NCBI RefSeq assembly: GCF_900101345.1 | Contig: NZ_FMUX01000011.1 | Coordinates: 141,835-205,834 of the forward strand | Source: Desulfoluna spongiiphila | GTDB lineage: Bacteria; Desulfobacterota; Desulfobacteria; Desulfobacterales; Desulfolunaceae | DNA length: 64,000 nt | Direction: 5' to 3' | Part shown: one piece after another, positions 38,710 to 48,288 of the stretch | Position numbering within the stretch: position 1 is the first letter of the stretch | Layout of the letters: each line of letters starts with the position of its first letter | Made by a program: the position numbers and the translations under genes | The notes under the pieces: model-generated | Told to the model about the DNA's origin: nothing | Seen by the model: the letters and a program-made list of their open reading frames with translations, nothing else | Database searches by the model: none

Positions 38710-39531
38710 CTAGTTGCCCGTAAAAACCGGTTTTCGTTTTTCCGCAAAGGCGGTAAAGGCTTCTATCAAATCGTGCGACGGAATGATGTTGGAACTGATG
38801 GAGGCCACGTACTTGAGCCCATCGGCCACGGAGGCTTCGGTGCCGTGGTTGAGAACGTCCTTGGAGGCCTGAACCGCAATGGGCGGGTTGGCGGCAATGC
38901 CGTCGGCCATGGCCTGGGCCCCTGCAAACAGGGCGTCGGCATCCTCAAACACCTCGTTGACCAGATTGACGTCCAGGGCGCGGCGGGAGTCGATGGTTTT
39001 GGCGGTATAGGCCATCTCCCGGGTCACCCCCTGGCCCACGATAAAGGGCAGGCGCTGGAGAACGCCCACGTCGGCCACAAAACCGATGGCGGTCTCCTTG
39101 AGACAGAAGGTGGCGTCCTCCGTGCAGAGACGAATGTCACAGGCGGTCACAAAGTCGAGGCCGGCACCGATACAAAAGCCATGAATGGCCGCGATGACGG
39201 GCTTGCGGCACTTCTCCATGGCGCTCATGGTCTCCTGGAGGGGGTAGATCTTCTTGAGAAGCTTCCACTTGAGGCCACCCTTCTGCTCATTTTCCATGAG
39301 CTCGGGCATGGACCCCACCATACCGATCAGGTCGATGCCGGCGCAGAAGGCGTCCCCCTTGCCGGCCACCACAATAACGCGGACCTCGGGGTCCTCGTCC
39401 AGCTCCTTGAAAACAGCCGGGGAATCCATCCAGGCGTCCTGGTTCATGGCGTTCTTCTTGTCCGCCCTGTTAAACCATACCCAGGCCACATGGCCTTTTT
39501 TTTCCACCAGATAGTACTTGCTTTCACTCAT
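38710..39531 (-). CDS. Delta3,5-delta2,4-dienoyl-CoA isomerase-like enoyl-CoA hydratase family protein
   Basis: This 273-aa crotonase-fold protein keeps three acidic residues typical of dienoyl-CoA isomerase (ECH1): Asp in GAGLDFVTACDI, Glu in CLKETAIGF and Asp in VADVGVLQRLP. It shifts double bonds during degradation of unsaturated fatty acids with odd-numbered double bonds. It sits alone, between rimO and a divergent Dus gene. A plain hydratase is less likely given these residues. Confidence 0.8.
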   Translation of the reverse strand: MSESKYYLVEKKGHVAWVWFNRADKKNAMNQDAWMDSPAVFKELDEDPEVRVIVVAGKGDAFCAGIDLIGMVGSMPELMENEQKGGLKWKLLKKIYPLQETMSAMEKCRKPVIAAIHGFCIGAGLDFVTACDIRLCTEDATFCLKETAIGFVADVGVLQRLPFIVGQGVTREMAYTAKTIDSRRALDVNLVNEVFEDADALFAGAQAMADGIAANPPIAVQASKDVLNHGTEASVADGLKYVASISSNIIPSHDLIEAFTAFAEKRKPVFTGN

Positions 39532-39701
39532 CTCTTCCTTGCTCCTTCTCTGTCGTTACACCAGAATCTTCACGTATCTATATCACCAGAGTCGTATCCA
39601 CTCATGCCAAACGAAGGTCGAAGGTATCCCGCCACTATAGTACACTATCTAACCAAGATCAATCGGCATCCATCTTCCCGCACACCCTCGAATATGCTAA
39701 G

Positions 39702-39930
39702 GTTCGCGAATGCTCCTCCCCCCGTACCTCGGGGGGTCACATTCACTTACGGGCTGCGCCCGTGGAGAGGGCCGATGCTCCCTGACAAGGATGGTACGAC
39801 GACATCCCGGTGAGATGCGTGTGCCGCCAGTGGATCGTCTTTTGAAAAAATGAGGAGCCGAACAAACGTTTTTTTTAACCTGTTTATCAAACTTTTCAAA
39901 AGTTTGGCCCCCGGCAGGGCCGCCGGAGGC
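39702..39930 (+). repeat. SIR composite: short-form H2-H3 plus a detached long-form right end
   Basis: H2 has GCGAATG/CATTC outer (39706-39712 with 39740-39744) and CCCCCC/GGGGGG inner (39718-39723 with 39731-39736), loop GTACCTC. H3 is ACGGGC/GCCCGT (39749-39763). The right end, CTGTTTATCAAAC... to GCCGCCGGAGGC, is at 39876-39930. The left end is missing. Confidence 0.78.
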
Positions 39931-39985
39931 ATGCGTTGACCATAACCCCAATAAAGAGAGACGTCGCCACACGGCAACACGAGCT

Positions 39986-41008
39986 ATGACCACCATACCT
40001 GAAACCATAAAAACCCCCATCACCATCGGGGGCAAAGAGATCCCCAACCGCCTCTTCCTGGCCCCCCTGGCCGGTCTCGGCCACGTGGCCATGCGGCAGA
40101 TCATCGACGAGTTCGGCAGCTGCGGCCTCTTCTTCTCGGAGATGTGCAGCGCCAGGGCCCTGCCCGGAGAAAACCGGCTCATCTCCCCCATGTTCCGCTG
40201 GCGGGACCAAGAGGCAAAACGCCTTGTCATGCAGATCGTGGGTGCCGCCCCCCTGGATATGGCCCTTGCCGCCGAGCGCATCGAAAAAGAGGGTCTTTTC
40301 GGAGTGGACATCAACTTCGGCTGCTCCGTGGCCGGTATCTGCAAAAAAGAGAGCGGCGCCGCCGTCCTCAGGGATCCCGACCGGGCCGAAGCCATCGTCC
40401 GGGAGGTCCGCAACGCCACCACCCTGCCCCTGTTCGTCAAGTACCGCACGGGCTGGACAGACGACCCCGTCTTTGCAGCAGACATGGCAAGGCGATTTGA
40501 AGACGCCGGTGCCGACGCCCTGGTCTTTCACCCCAGGGTCTCCCCGGACCGCCGCAGTCGTCCGCCCAAGTGGCAGCACATAAAGGCCGTGAAAGAAAGC
40601 GTTGCCATCCCCGTCTTCGGCAACGGCAACGTCTTCACCCCGGCGGACCTTGCCCGCATGGTCGATACCACCGGCTGCGACGGGGTCTCCCTGGGGCGCA
40701 TCGCCATCGCCCGCCCCTTTGTCTTTGCCGAAATGCTGGAAGGAAAAACCTTCGGCCCCGAGATCTACCCCCAGGTGGCCCTGCGCTTCCTCGACCTGGT
40801 GGAAGAGGCCTTCGATGCCGGCTACGCCGTGCGCCTGTTCAAGAAATTCGTCCTCTACTTTGCCGCCAACTTCAAATTCGGTCACCCCGTATTCAAACAG
40901 CTCGCCTACGCCGATACCCTGGACGGCCTGAGGGAAAACGTCCATCAGACCTTTGCCGAACCCCTGGACCTGGCCTCCACCCCCAATCTCAACCTCTTTA
41001 CAGGGTAA
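39986..41008 (+). CDS. tRNA-dihydrouridine synthase family protein
   Basis: This 340-aa flavoprotein has the Dus TIM barrel: LAPLAGLGHVAMR (FMN site, 25-37), DINFGCSVAGICKKESGAAV (catalytic Cys region, about 109-128), VKYRTGW and GNGNVFTP, GRIAIARP at the barrel end. The catalytic motif is NFGCS rather than the usual NMGCP. It would reduce uridines in the D loop with NADPH. The gene is preceded by a repeat and the ribosome site is weak. Confidence 0.88.
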   Translation: MTTIPETIKTPITIGGKEIPNRLFLAPLAGLGHVAMRQIIDEFGSCGLFFSEMCSARALPGENRLISPMFRWRDQEAKRLVMQIVGAAPLDMALAAERIEKEGLFGVDINFGCSVAGICKKESGAAVLRDPDRAEAIVREVRNATTLPLFVKYRTGWTDDPVFAADMARRFEDAGADALVFHPRVSPDRRSRPPKWQHIKAVKESVAIPVFGNGNVFTPADLARMVDTTGCDGVSLGRIAIARPFVFAEMLEGKTFGPEIYPQVALRFLDLVEEAFDAGYAVRLFKKFVLYFAANFKFGHPVFKQLAYADTLDGLRENVHQTFAEPLDLASTPNLNLFTG

Positions 41009-41212
41009 ATACATTTCACACAGGCTTGCGTGTCTTTGGCCCTGAAGATACGAAGCCTGTGCAGGTGGGCAATGCTCACAAACCGCTATTTTCACCTGAG
41101 GATCGACGAAAAATTAAGGAAAAACGTTCAGCCCCGGGCAGGGTGATCCGATAAAAAAGGTATTCGCTGATAACCAACCCCCTTTTTGGGGAACTGCCTG
41201 GAGCCTTACCCC

Positions 41213-42493
41213 ATGTTGCGTGAAATCTACGTTGACTTAAACAACGTCTTTCTCTCCCTGTCCGACGCCATCGACCTTGCCAATCCGAGCATCGCCTGCC
41301 ACCAGATGCGCTGCGCCTACATCGTCTGGCAGTTGGGAAAAACTGCCAAATTGTCCAAGGAACGTATCAAGCGGCTCTACATGGCGGCCCTTCTCCACGA
41401 CATCGGGGCCATGACGCCCAAGGACAAAATACGGCTCCACACCTTTGAGGAATCGGACATCCTGGCCCACTGCCTCAGGGGAGAGGTACTTTTCCAGTCC
41501 GTGCCCCTGCTGGCGCCTGCCGCGCCCCTTATCCGACACCACCACCGGAACTGGAGCGACTGCGAAGCCCCCATCGGCGACCCGGACGTCCTCGACGCCC
41601 AGATCCTTCACCTGGCGGACTGGGTGGAACGGCTGATCCGACGCGACGCCTTCATCCTCAGCCAGATGGAGGTCATCACCACACAGATCCGTACCATGGA
41701 GCACACCGTCTTTCACCCGGACGTCGTCGAGCTCTTCATCCGCACCTCGGACCGGGAAGAATTCTGGCTGGACCTCTCCTCCACACGACTCTACGGGCTT
41801 CTGCTAAGAAACGGCCCCTTGCGGTCCATCGAGACCCCCTTTGAAGACATCGCCTCCATTGCCCGGGTCATACAGAAACTCATCGACTTCCGGTCCCCCT
41901 TCACCGCCACCCACTCCGCGGGCGTGGCCGAGTGTGCCGCCCTTCTCACCGAACACTTCGGCTACATGGAGACCGAAGTGAGGCTCATGCGCCTGGCAGG
42001 CCACTTCCACGACCTGGGCAAGCTCATCATCCCCAACGCCATCCTGGAAAAGCCGGGCAAACTCACCCGGGAAGAGTTTCAGGTGATGAAGCAGCACACC
42101 TATTTTACCTACGAGGTACTCAACTCCATCGATCGCCTGGAGCGGGTGGCCGAATGGGCGGCCTTCCACCACGAAAAACTCGACGGCACCGGCTACCCCT
42201 TCCGCGTGAGGGCCGAAAAGATCAACACCGGCGCCCGCATCATGGCCGTGGCCGATATCTTCACCGCCCTCACCGAAGACCGCCCCTACCGCGCCGGCAT
42301 GCCCCTGGACAAAGCCCTGGGCATCCTGAAAAACCAGGCGGACAATGGCAAAATCGAGCCCAGGGTGGTGAGCCTTTTGGGCGACCACGCCAAAGAGATC
42401 TCCCAACAAGTCAAAGCCACACAGCTCGAATCCATGCGCTTCTACACCGAACACTTCACCGACGCCGTCCTCGCCGAACACCAGGTGGCCTAG
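41213..42493 (+). CDS. HD-GYP domain protein with two HD domains
   Basis: This 426-aa protein has an N-terminal HD domain (ALLHDIGAM, about 61-69, and an IRHHHRNWSD pair) and a C-terminal HD-GYP domain (AGHFHDLGKLIIP; FHHEKLDGTGYPF; VADIFTALTEDRPYRA). HD-GYP proteins degrade cyclic di-GMP. The start is ATG 41213 with GGAG about 9 nt upstream; an upstream TTG is less likely. No membrane segment or sensor domain is seen, so the N-terminal HD may be the regulatory partner. It converges on glcF across a bidirectional terminator. Confidence 0.9.
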   Translation: MLREIYVDLNNVFLSLSDAIDLANPSIACHQMRCAYIVWQLGKTAKLSKERIKRLYMAALLHDIGAMTPKDKIRLHTFEESDILAHCLRGEVLFQSVPLLAPAAPLIRHHHRNWSDCEAPIGDPDVLDAQILHLADWVERLIRRDAFILSQMEVITTQIRTMEHTVFHPDVVELFIRTSDREEFWLDLSSTRLYGLLLRNGPLRSIETPFEDIASIARVIQKLIDFRSPFTATHSAGVAECAALLTEHFGYMETEVRLMRLAGHFHDLGKLIIPNAILEKPGKLTREEFQVMKQHTYFTYEVLNSIDRLERVAEWAAFHHEKLDGTGYPFRVRAEKINTGARIMAVADIFTALTEDRPYRAGMPLDKALGILKNQADNGKIEPRVVSLLGDHAKEISQQVKATQLESMRFYTEHFTDAVLAEHQVA

Positions 42494-42514
42494 GCCAGAA
42501 AAAACAAAAGCCAT

Positions 42515-42707
42515 GCCTCCGGCGGCGAGGTGAGCCACCTCGAAAGCTGATTGCCATTGCGCTTCGCCCTTCGTTCCTCAGGGCAAATCACAATGGCGTT
42601 CTTTGCGGGCGAAGCCCGCCAGGGAATGCGATGGGCCTGAGGAACGAAGGCCCGAGAGCATTCCCGAACCTGGGGTGAAGGGGATTTATCCCCTGCCCGC
42701 CGGAGGC
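42515..42707. repeat. SIR inverted pair
   Basis: A forward copy (left end 42515-42526, H1 GAGGTG/CACCTC, H2 with outer GCCATTG/CAATGGC at 42553-42559 and 42591-42597, inner GCCC/GGGC) is followed, around H3 (GCGGGC/GCCCGC, 42606-42620), by an inverted copy. The second H2 is GGGAATGC/GCATTCCC (42622-42629 with 42658-42665), inner GGGCC/GGCCC. It ends in CCGCCGGAGGC at 42707. Confidence 0.9.
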
Positions 42708-42738
42708 GATTTTTTCCTTTTTTTTTTGCCACCAACAA

Positions 42739-42777
42739 AAAACCCCCGCCCTTGTGTTGACAGGAGCGGGGGTTTTT
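42739..42777. terminator. Bidirectional intrinsic terminator
   Basis: AAAACCCCCGC (42739-42749) pairs with GCGGGGGTTTT (42766-42776), with A and T runs outside both arms. It separates the convergent HD-GYP and glcF genes. Confidence 0.92.
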
Positions 42778-42818
42778 CTATCCGGCACAAAGCCGGTGGT
42801 GACGTCTTTTGTTAAGGC

Positions 42819-44114
42819 CTACAGGGCGTCGGCGTAGAGTTCGATGACGTGTTTGACGGCCACGTGGTCGTGGCCTTGGGAGAGCATGTCCGTCATCTGC
42901 ATCATGCAGGCGGGGCACCCGGTGGTGACCACGTCGGCACCGGTGGCGAGGATATTCTCCCGCTTGCGGCCGCCGATGCGGCTGGAGGTGTCGTAGTGGG
43001 CCAGGTTGAAGCTGCCGCCGTTGCCGCAGCAGGTGTCGGCTTCGTTCATCTCCACAAACTCGTAGCCGGGCAGGCCTTTGAGGATGGCCCGGGGTTCTTC
43101 CGAGACACCGATGGACTTTTTCAGGTGGCAGGGGTCGTGCCAGGTGACGGTTTTGGTCGTTCCCTTGCCGGCCTGCGCCGCAAGGTCCACGTCAAAGTGT
43201 TTGACGAGGAACTCGCTGATATCCATGGTGCGGTTGGCGATGCGCTCGGCCTTTTTCTCCGCCTCAGGGGAGATCTTGGCCGCCATCTTGGGCCAGAGCT
43301 TCTTGATGGTGGAGGTGCAGGTGGCGCAGGGGGTGACCAGCACGTCGTAGTTGCCGCTGGAAAAGGGTTTCAGGTTGTGCTTGAGGAGCTTTAAGAAACT
43401 CTCCTCGTCACCGGAGGCCAGGGTGGGGATCCCGCAGCAGCCCTGATTCTTGGGCAGGTAGATCCCGCAACCGTGGTGTTCCAGCACCTTGATCACGGCA
43501 TGGCCCACCTGGGGGAGCATCTTGTCCACCACGCAGCCCGGGTAGAAGGCCACGCGGATGTTCGCGGTGCCCTTACCCGTGTCCATGCCCGAGTAGTCCT
43601 TGCGGAAAGGCCGCTTGGCAAGGGGCATGAAGTGACGGTCCCCGATGAGGGGGGACATGATCTTGGAGCAGGAGGTCCCCAGGAAGGGATCGGCCTGGCT
43701 GGTCATGATCCCCTGGAACTTCGAGCCCATGGACAGGAGGCCGGAAAAGAGCCTCGGATGGACCAGGGTCCTTCTGAAGATCGCCTTCTTCATGGGAGAA
43801 AGGCCGATATACCCCGTCAGGATGGCGCGGGCCTTGATAAAGATATCGGTGATCTTCACCCCGCTGGGACAATTGGCCTCGCAGGAGCCGCACAGGAGGC
43901 ATTTCTCCAAACGATCCTTGACCTCCACGGGGCTGTCGATCATCCGCTTGGCCAGGCTGTCGATCAAGGCCAGCTTGCCCCTGGCCACGTCCCCTTCCAG
44001 CATGGAGTCCTTGAACACGGGACACACGGACTGGCACATCCCGCAGCGCATACAGGTCACCAGCAGGTCGTCCAGTTCGGCAAGGGAGGTCCGGAGATTG
44101 GCTATGTCTTTCAT
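42819..44114 (-). CDS. Lactate/glycolate oxidase iron-sulfur subunit (GlcF type)
   Basis: This 431-aa protein has two N-terminal [4Fe-4S] motifs (CMRCGMCQSVCPV and CLLCGSCEANCPS) and two CCG-type cysteine-rich domains (GCCGIPTLASGD; DTCCGNGGSF). It takes electrons from the FAD subunit, encoded immediately upstream, and passes them to the quinone pool or another carrier. The upstream stop (TAA) lies only 3 nt before this ATG, within the AGGAG ribosome site region, so the two are strictly coupled. Confidence 0.9.
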   Translation of the reverse strand: MKDIANLRTSLAELDDLLVTCMRCGMCQSVCPVFKDSMLEGDVARGKLALIDSLAKRMIDSPVEVKDRLEKCLLCGSCEANCPSGVKITDIFIKARAILTGYIGLSPMKKAIFRRTLVHPRLFSGLLSMGSKFQGIMTSQADPFLGTSCSKIMSPLIGDRHFMPLAKRPFRKDYSGMDTGKGTANIRVAFYPGCVVDKMLPQVGHAVIKVLEHHGCGIYLPKNQGCCGIPTLASGDEESFLKLLKHNLKPFSSGNYDVLVTPCATCTSTIKKLWPKMAAKISPEAEKKAERIANRTMDISEFLVKHFDVDLAAQAGKGTTKTVTWHDPCHLKKSIGVSEEPRAILKGLPGYEFVEMNEADTCCGNGGSFNLAHYDTSSRIGGRKRENILATGADVVTTGCPACMMQMTDMLSQGHDHVAVKHVIELYADAL

Positions 44115-44117
44115 GGG

Positions 44118-45500
44118 TTAATCTCCTATCACCTTGCCGGGGTTGAGAATCCCTTTCGGATCCACCGCCTGCTTGATCTTGTGGAAATAGGTGAGGGATC
44201 TCTCCCCCACCTCCCGGGCCATAAAACCGGCCTTGGCAATGCCGATGCCGTGCTCCCCGGAGAGGGTGCCCCCCATCTTCAGGGCCAGATCGAAAATATC
44301 CTCGATGGCGGACTCCACCTTGTGCCACTCTTTCTCGTTTCGGCGATCACATAAGATGGTGGGATGCAGGTTGCCGTCCCCGGCGTGGCCGAAGGTGCCG
44401 ATGGAAAGGTTGTATTTTGCGGCCACGGTGTCCAGGCCCCGCACCATCTCGGGAACCTTGCTGCGAGGCACGGTGGCGTCTTCAAGGACCAGGGTGGGCT
44501 TGAGCTTGGCCAGGGCGGAGAGGGCCGCTCTTCGGGCTTCCCACACCTTGTTCTTCTCCGCTTCGTCCTTGGCCACCTGGATGCGGCTGGCGTTGTGCTG
44601 CTTGCAGATCTCCTCCACCTTGGCGGCGTCATCGGCCACCTGGCCTGCGTGACCGTCCACCTCAATAAGCAGCAGGGCCTGGGCCTCGGTGGGCAGTCCC
44701 GCCTTGGCGTAGTCCTCCACGGCACGGATGGTGAAGTTGTCCATGAACTCCAGGGTACACGGCACAATCTTGGCGGCGATGATGGCGGCCACAGACTCTG
44801 TGGCATCGGCCACGCTGTCGTAGACGGCCATCATGGATTTGGAAGCGCTGGGGGGAGGCACGAGCTTCAAGGTGATCTCGTTAAAGACCCCCAGGGTCCC
44901 CTCGGAGGCGACCATGAGGCCCCCCACATTGTATCCGGTGACACACTTCACGGTCTTGGAACCGGTCTTGACCAGGTTGCCTCCGGCATCAAAAAAATCC
45001 ATGCCCATGAGGTAATCTTTGGTAACGCCGTATTTGAGGCCGCGCAGGCCCCCTGCGTTTTCCGCCACGTTCCCCGCCAGGGTGGAGACCTTCTGGCTGC
45101 CGGGGTCCGGGGGATAAAAGAGTCCCCTGGCGGCAACGGCGGCAGCAAAATCCGCGGTGACCACGCCGGGCTGGACAATGGCGTACATGTCCGCCTCGTT
45201 GATCTCGATGATCTTGTTCATGGCGTTGGTCAGGATCACCACGCCGTTTTTCAAGGGGATGGTCCCCCCGGACAGGTTGGTTCCGGCACCGCGCACGGTG
45301 ACGGGGATGCCGTTTTCGCCGCACAGGCGGATGGCACTGCCCAGCTGCTCGCTGGACTCGGGCCTGAGGACCAGCGCGGGCATGACAGGATCCAGCACGG
45401 CGGCATCGTATGCGTAATTCATGCGAGTGACTTCGTCACTCATCACGTTCTTCTCACCCAACAGGGCCTCGAACTCTTTTTTCAAATTCCCGGAAATCAT
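44118..45500 (-). CDS. FAD-linked D-lactate/2-hydroxyacid dehydrogenase (GlcD type)
   Basis: This 460-aa oxidase has an N-terminal PCMH-type FAD domain (VRGAGTNLSGG, about 70-80; STLAGNVAENAGGLRGLKYG, about 135-154) and a C-terminal substrate lobe (GEHGIGIAKAGFM). It oxidises D-lactate or a related hydroxyacid to the keto acid. The start MISGNL has a GGGAGGGG site; a longer start adds 5 residues. Next to the lactate permease gene, lactate is the likely substrate; glycolate is possible. Confidence 0.9.
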   Translation of the reverse strand: MISGNLKKEFEALLGEKNVMSDEVTRMNYAYDAAVLDPVMPALVLRPESSEQLGSAIRLCGENGIPVTVRGAGTNLSGGTIPLKNGVVILTNAMNKIIEINEADMYAIVQPGVVTADFAAAVAARGLFYPPDPGSQKVSTLAGNVAENAGGLRGLKYGVTKDYLMGMDFFDAGGNLVKTGSKTVKCVTGYNVGGLMVASEGTLGVFNEITLKLVPPPSASKSMMAVYDSVADATESVAAIIAAKIVPCTLEFMDNFTIRAVEDYAKAGLPTEAQALLLIEVDGHAGQVADDAAKVEEICKQHNASRIQVAKDEAEKNKVWEARRAALSALAKLKPTLVLEDATVPRSKVPEMVRGLDTVAAKYNLSIGTFGHAGDGNLHPTILCDRRNEKEWHKVESAIEDIFDLALKMGGTLSGEHGIGIAKAGFMAREVGERSLTYFHKIKQAVDPKGILNPGKVIGD

Positions 45501-45569
45501 ATAGCCCCCTCCCACAGGTTCGTTATGTTTCTTATCGGTTTTTATCTCACAATTCAGGTCCGAACATGA

Positions 45570-45611
45570 AAAGGGGGACCCTGCCGGACCAAGCCTGGTG
45601 GGGTCCCCCTT
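45570..45611 (-). terminator. Terminator or attenuator between lldP and glcD
   Basis: AAGGGGGACCC (45570-45580) pairs with GGGTCCCCCTT (45601-45611), an 11-bp perfect stem with a 20-nt loop; the minus-strand transcript continues in TTTTC. It lies 35 nt after the lldP stop and may lower, not abolish, read-through into glcD. Confidence 0.8.
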
Positions 45612-45645
45612 GTTGTTCTCTTTTTATGAATGCTGTGCCGCCGGT

Positions 45646-47340
45646 TTAGAAGACCCCGGGGAACAGAACGTAGCAGAAGAGGCTGCCTATTGTCCCTGCC
45701 ATGATGCCGTAGAGCACCAGCGGAATCATGGTGCGTCGGATGATGGTGCCTTCCATGCCCACCAGACCTACGGTGGCGGAAACCGCAACCACGTTGTGGA
45801 CACAGATCATGTTCCCCATGGCACCGCCCACGCCCTGAAGGGCGACAACGATCTCACGGCTGGCACCGATGGTGGTGGCCAGGCCATACTGGAAATCGGC
45901 AAAGAGAAGGTCGGAAACAGTACAGGAGCCGGTGATAAAAGACCCCAGAGCACCGACGTACGATGCAAACATGGGCCATGTCTTCCCGGTAATGGACGCC
46001 ACAGCCTCTGCCATGGTCAAAGGCAAGGAGCTGTAGCCCATGACGTTGTGACCGGACTGCTTCATGATCTCCACCATGGCCACAGCAAAAAGCATGGCGA
46101 TGGTGGGGTTTTTCATACGGATAAAGCTCTCTTTCCATGCACCGATGGCTTTGTCTGCAGGAATTTTGTGGAGAGCGATGGTGATGAGGGCCACCAGCAT
46201 GAAAGGAATCGTACCGGGCAGGTAAAGGAGCTTGGTGGCGAAATTGACGCTTTCATACCCCAGGATATGGGGAAAGCTGATCACCCACGAGGTGACCCAC
46301 CCCTTAAAGGGCAGGGAACTTAAACGGGTAAGCACCAGGATCACGGCAATAAGAACATAGGGCATCCAGGCCATGAGCTGGCTCATGCGGGGTTTAAGAT
46401 CCGTTTTACCGGGCTCGATTTCACCGACCCAATCCTTGTCCCAGGAAGCGCGCTCACCAAAATCCCAGATCTCTTCAGGCATGAAGAGCCCTTTTTTAGC
46501 AGCGGTCACAACGATACCGAGGCTTACGAGGCCACCGATAAGAGAGGGGAACTCAACGCCCACCAGAAAGGCTGTGGAGAGGTACACAACGTCGAAGGTA
46601 ACGGCGGTGAAGAGAGCAAACTTCCAGGCGCCCAGGCCTTCACTCCATTTCTTGTTCTTGCCGAAAAAACGGGTCAAAAAGCAGATGACGAAGACAAGAA
46701 GGAAGCAGGCGATAATGGCGTGGGTGATGGCGGCCCACTGGCCCACGTGCTTGAGGAACTCATCAAAGGTGGCGAAACCGGTTTCGACGGATCCGTCGGC
46801 CAGCACTTTTTCAATGGGGGTCCGAAGGGTCTTAAAACCGAACCAGACCGGGGTACCGACGGCACCAAAGGTCACGGGAACAGAGTTAAAAATCAGACAC
46901 ACACACACCGCCGCCAAGGCGGGGAAACCCAGCCCCAGCAGCAAAGGGGCCGCGATGGCTGCCGGCGTGCCGAAACCTGCGGCGCCTTCGATAAAGGCAC
47001 CAAAGGTAAACGCAATGATGATGGTCTGGATTCGCCGGTCCCGGGAGATCCCCAGAAACCCGTAACTGATCGTCTCCATGGCCCCACTGACCTGCATGGT
47101 GTACAGGATAATGATGGCACCGAAGACGATAATCAACACGTTAACGGCACTTCCAAAACCCGCAAGGGTCGAAGCCGCAACGAAGCCAGCCGGCATTTTC
47201 CAGATGATCATGGCGATGAGGGCACAGGCGGCCCAGGCTAAAGGCATCGCCTTGGTGGCAGGCCATTTCATACCAACCATAAAGATCAGTACGATAGCAA
47301 TGGGAATAAAGGCAATGAGTGCTAATACTCCTAACGACAT
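45646..47340 (-). CDS. lldP: L-lactate permease family transporter
   Basis: This 564-aa protein has about 12-14 membrane segments and family stretches such as GAFIEGAAGFGTPAAIAAPLL (about 112) and a conserved C-terminal glycine-rich set (GVGGAMGNMICVHNVVA). It imports lactate (or glycolate) with protons or sodium. It is the first gene of the minus-strand lactate group, with a GGGGGA site before the ATG. The divergent sensor-kinase gene shares its 950-nt upstream region. Confidence 0.95.
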   Translation of the reverse strand: MSLGVLALIAFIPIAIVLIFMVGMKWPATKAMPLAWAACALIAMIIWKMPAGFVAASTLAGFGSAVNVLIIVFGAIIILYTMQVSGAMETISYGFLGISRDRRIQTIIIAFTFGAFIEGAAGFGTPAAIAAPLLLGLGFPALAAVCVCLIFNSVPVTFGAVGTPVWFGFKTLRTPIEKVLADGSVETGFATFDEFLKHVGQWAAITHAIIACFLLVFVICFLTRFFGKNKKWSEGLGAWKFALFTAVTFDVVYLSTAFLVGVEFPSLIGGLVSLGIVVTAAKKGLFMPEEIWDFGERASWDKDWVGEIEPGKTDLKPRMSQLMAWMPYVLIAVILVLTRLSSLPFKGWVTSWVISFPHILGYESVNFATKLLYLPGTIPFMLVALITIALHKIPADKAIGAWKESFIRMKNPTIAMLFAVAMVEIMKQSGHNVMGYSSLPLTMAEAVASITGKTWPMFASYVGALGSFITGSCTVSDLLFADFQYGLATTIGASREIVVALQGVGGAMGNMICVHNVVAVSATVGLVGMEGTIIRRTMIPLVLYGIMAGTIGSLFCYVLFPGVF

Positions 47341-48288
47341 TTCAAATCCCCCTAACTTTAGATTTGAGTGCGATGAACCCTGAAATTACAGGGCATGTTT
47401 GGTACCCACGTTCACCCGCCTACATGCCGGTCCGGCACTATTCAGTAAGAAAGGAATGCAGATAGAACCACAAAACGCTGCTTTGGGGAGATTACAATTT
47501 CCGTGCCTGAGCCCCGTGCTTTTTTTTTTCGCCTTATCCGGCGCGATGTTAGCCGTGGTCGGCAGTTGAATATCGTCCCGTGGGTGTAACGGTGTTCCCC
47601 CCAAAAACGCCCCGCCCTTTCCCAAAAAACAAACCGGTCTGACCAATCTCCGGGGTTTTCGACACTTGGGCTGGTTCGGAAAAAAGGACGTGTACACACA
47701 GCCCCCCTGTGCCTGTGTGCCATGCCTCCGTCCCTGCCCATGGCTGCGCAGGGGGCACGAAAAAAGTATCAATCATCTGGTTTTACAGGGGTTGCCCGTC
47801 CCATTACGATCCAGCACGTGAGGGCACCGGGCCTTCCGGGCACCGGCTGCGGGAGGCCCTAAGATCGGGTCCTTTTTTAAAGACTTCGTTCGGAATGAGG
47901 AACCGCGCCCTTCCCGCCCCATTCGGGGTGGTGTAAGGTGAAAAGGAACCTCACGGGTTGACAGGGGGACATGCGCACCCTTTGGACGGATCAACGCCAC
48001 CAGAATGCTCCCGCTGTGCCGGGGGAACGCCCTTCGGCCGTATCGAACGGCTGGCATGGATCTTGATAGTGCTTGATAGTGCTAGTGGCAGGTTGATCAG
48101 GGATGGAAAAAGGCGTTGGAGGCAGAGGAGCCGCAGGGTCGAGATCATAAAATCAGGTACCGCCATCGGCGTTCCGGTCTTATTTGTTCATAATACCCTG
48201 ATTCGTTGGAAAAAGATCCACCTTAATTTAAGGAGACCCCCAGCATGTTCTCCGGTACACGAACCCTCTCAGCAGGAAAGGAATGATC
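47341..48288. other. Control region between lldP and the sensor-kinase gene
   Basis: No gene is seen. Candidates within are a sigma-54-like site for lldP (47491-47510, minus) and a GntR-like half match TGGTCAGACCG (47635-47645, minus). A short tandem repeat (CTTGATAGTG twice) lies at 48062-48081. Confidence 0.5.
47491..47510 (-). promoter_or_regulatory. Candidate sigma-54 promoter for lldP
   Basis: On the minus strand AGGCAC, 5 nt, TTGTA: GG and GT are 10 nt apart, where GC is usual at the second element. It lies about 150 nt before the lldP ATG. The adjacent NtrC-type regulator is a natural activator. Confidence 0.4.
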
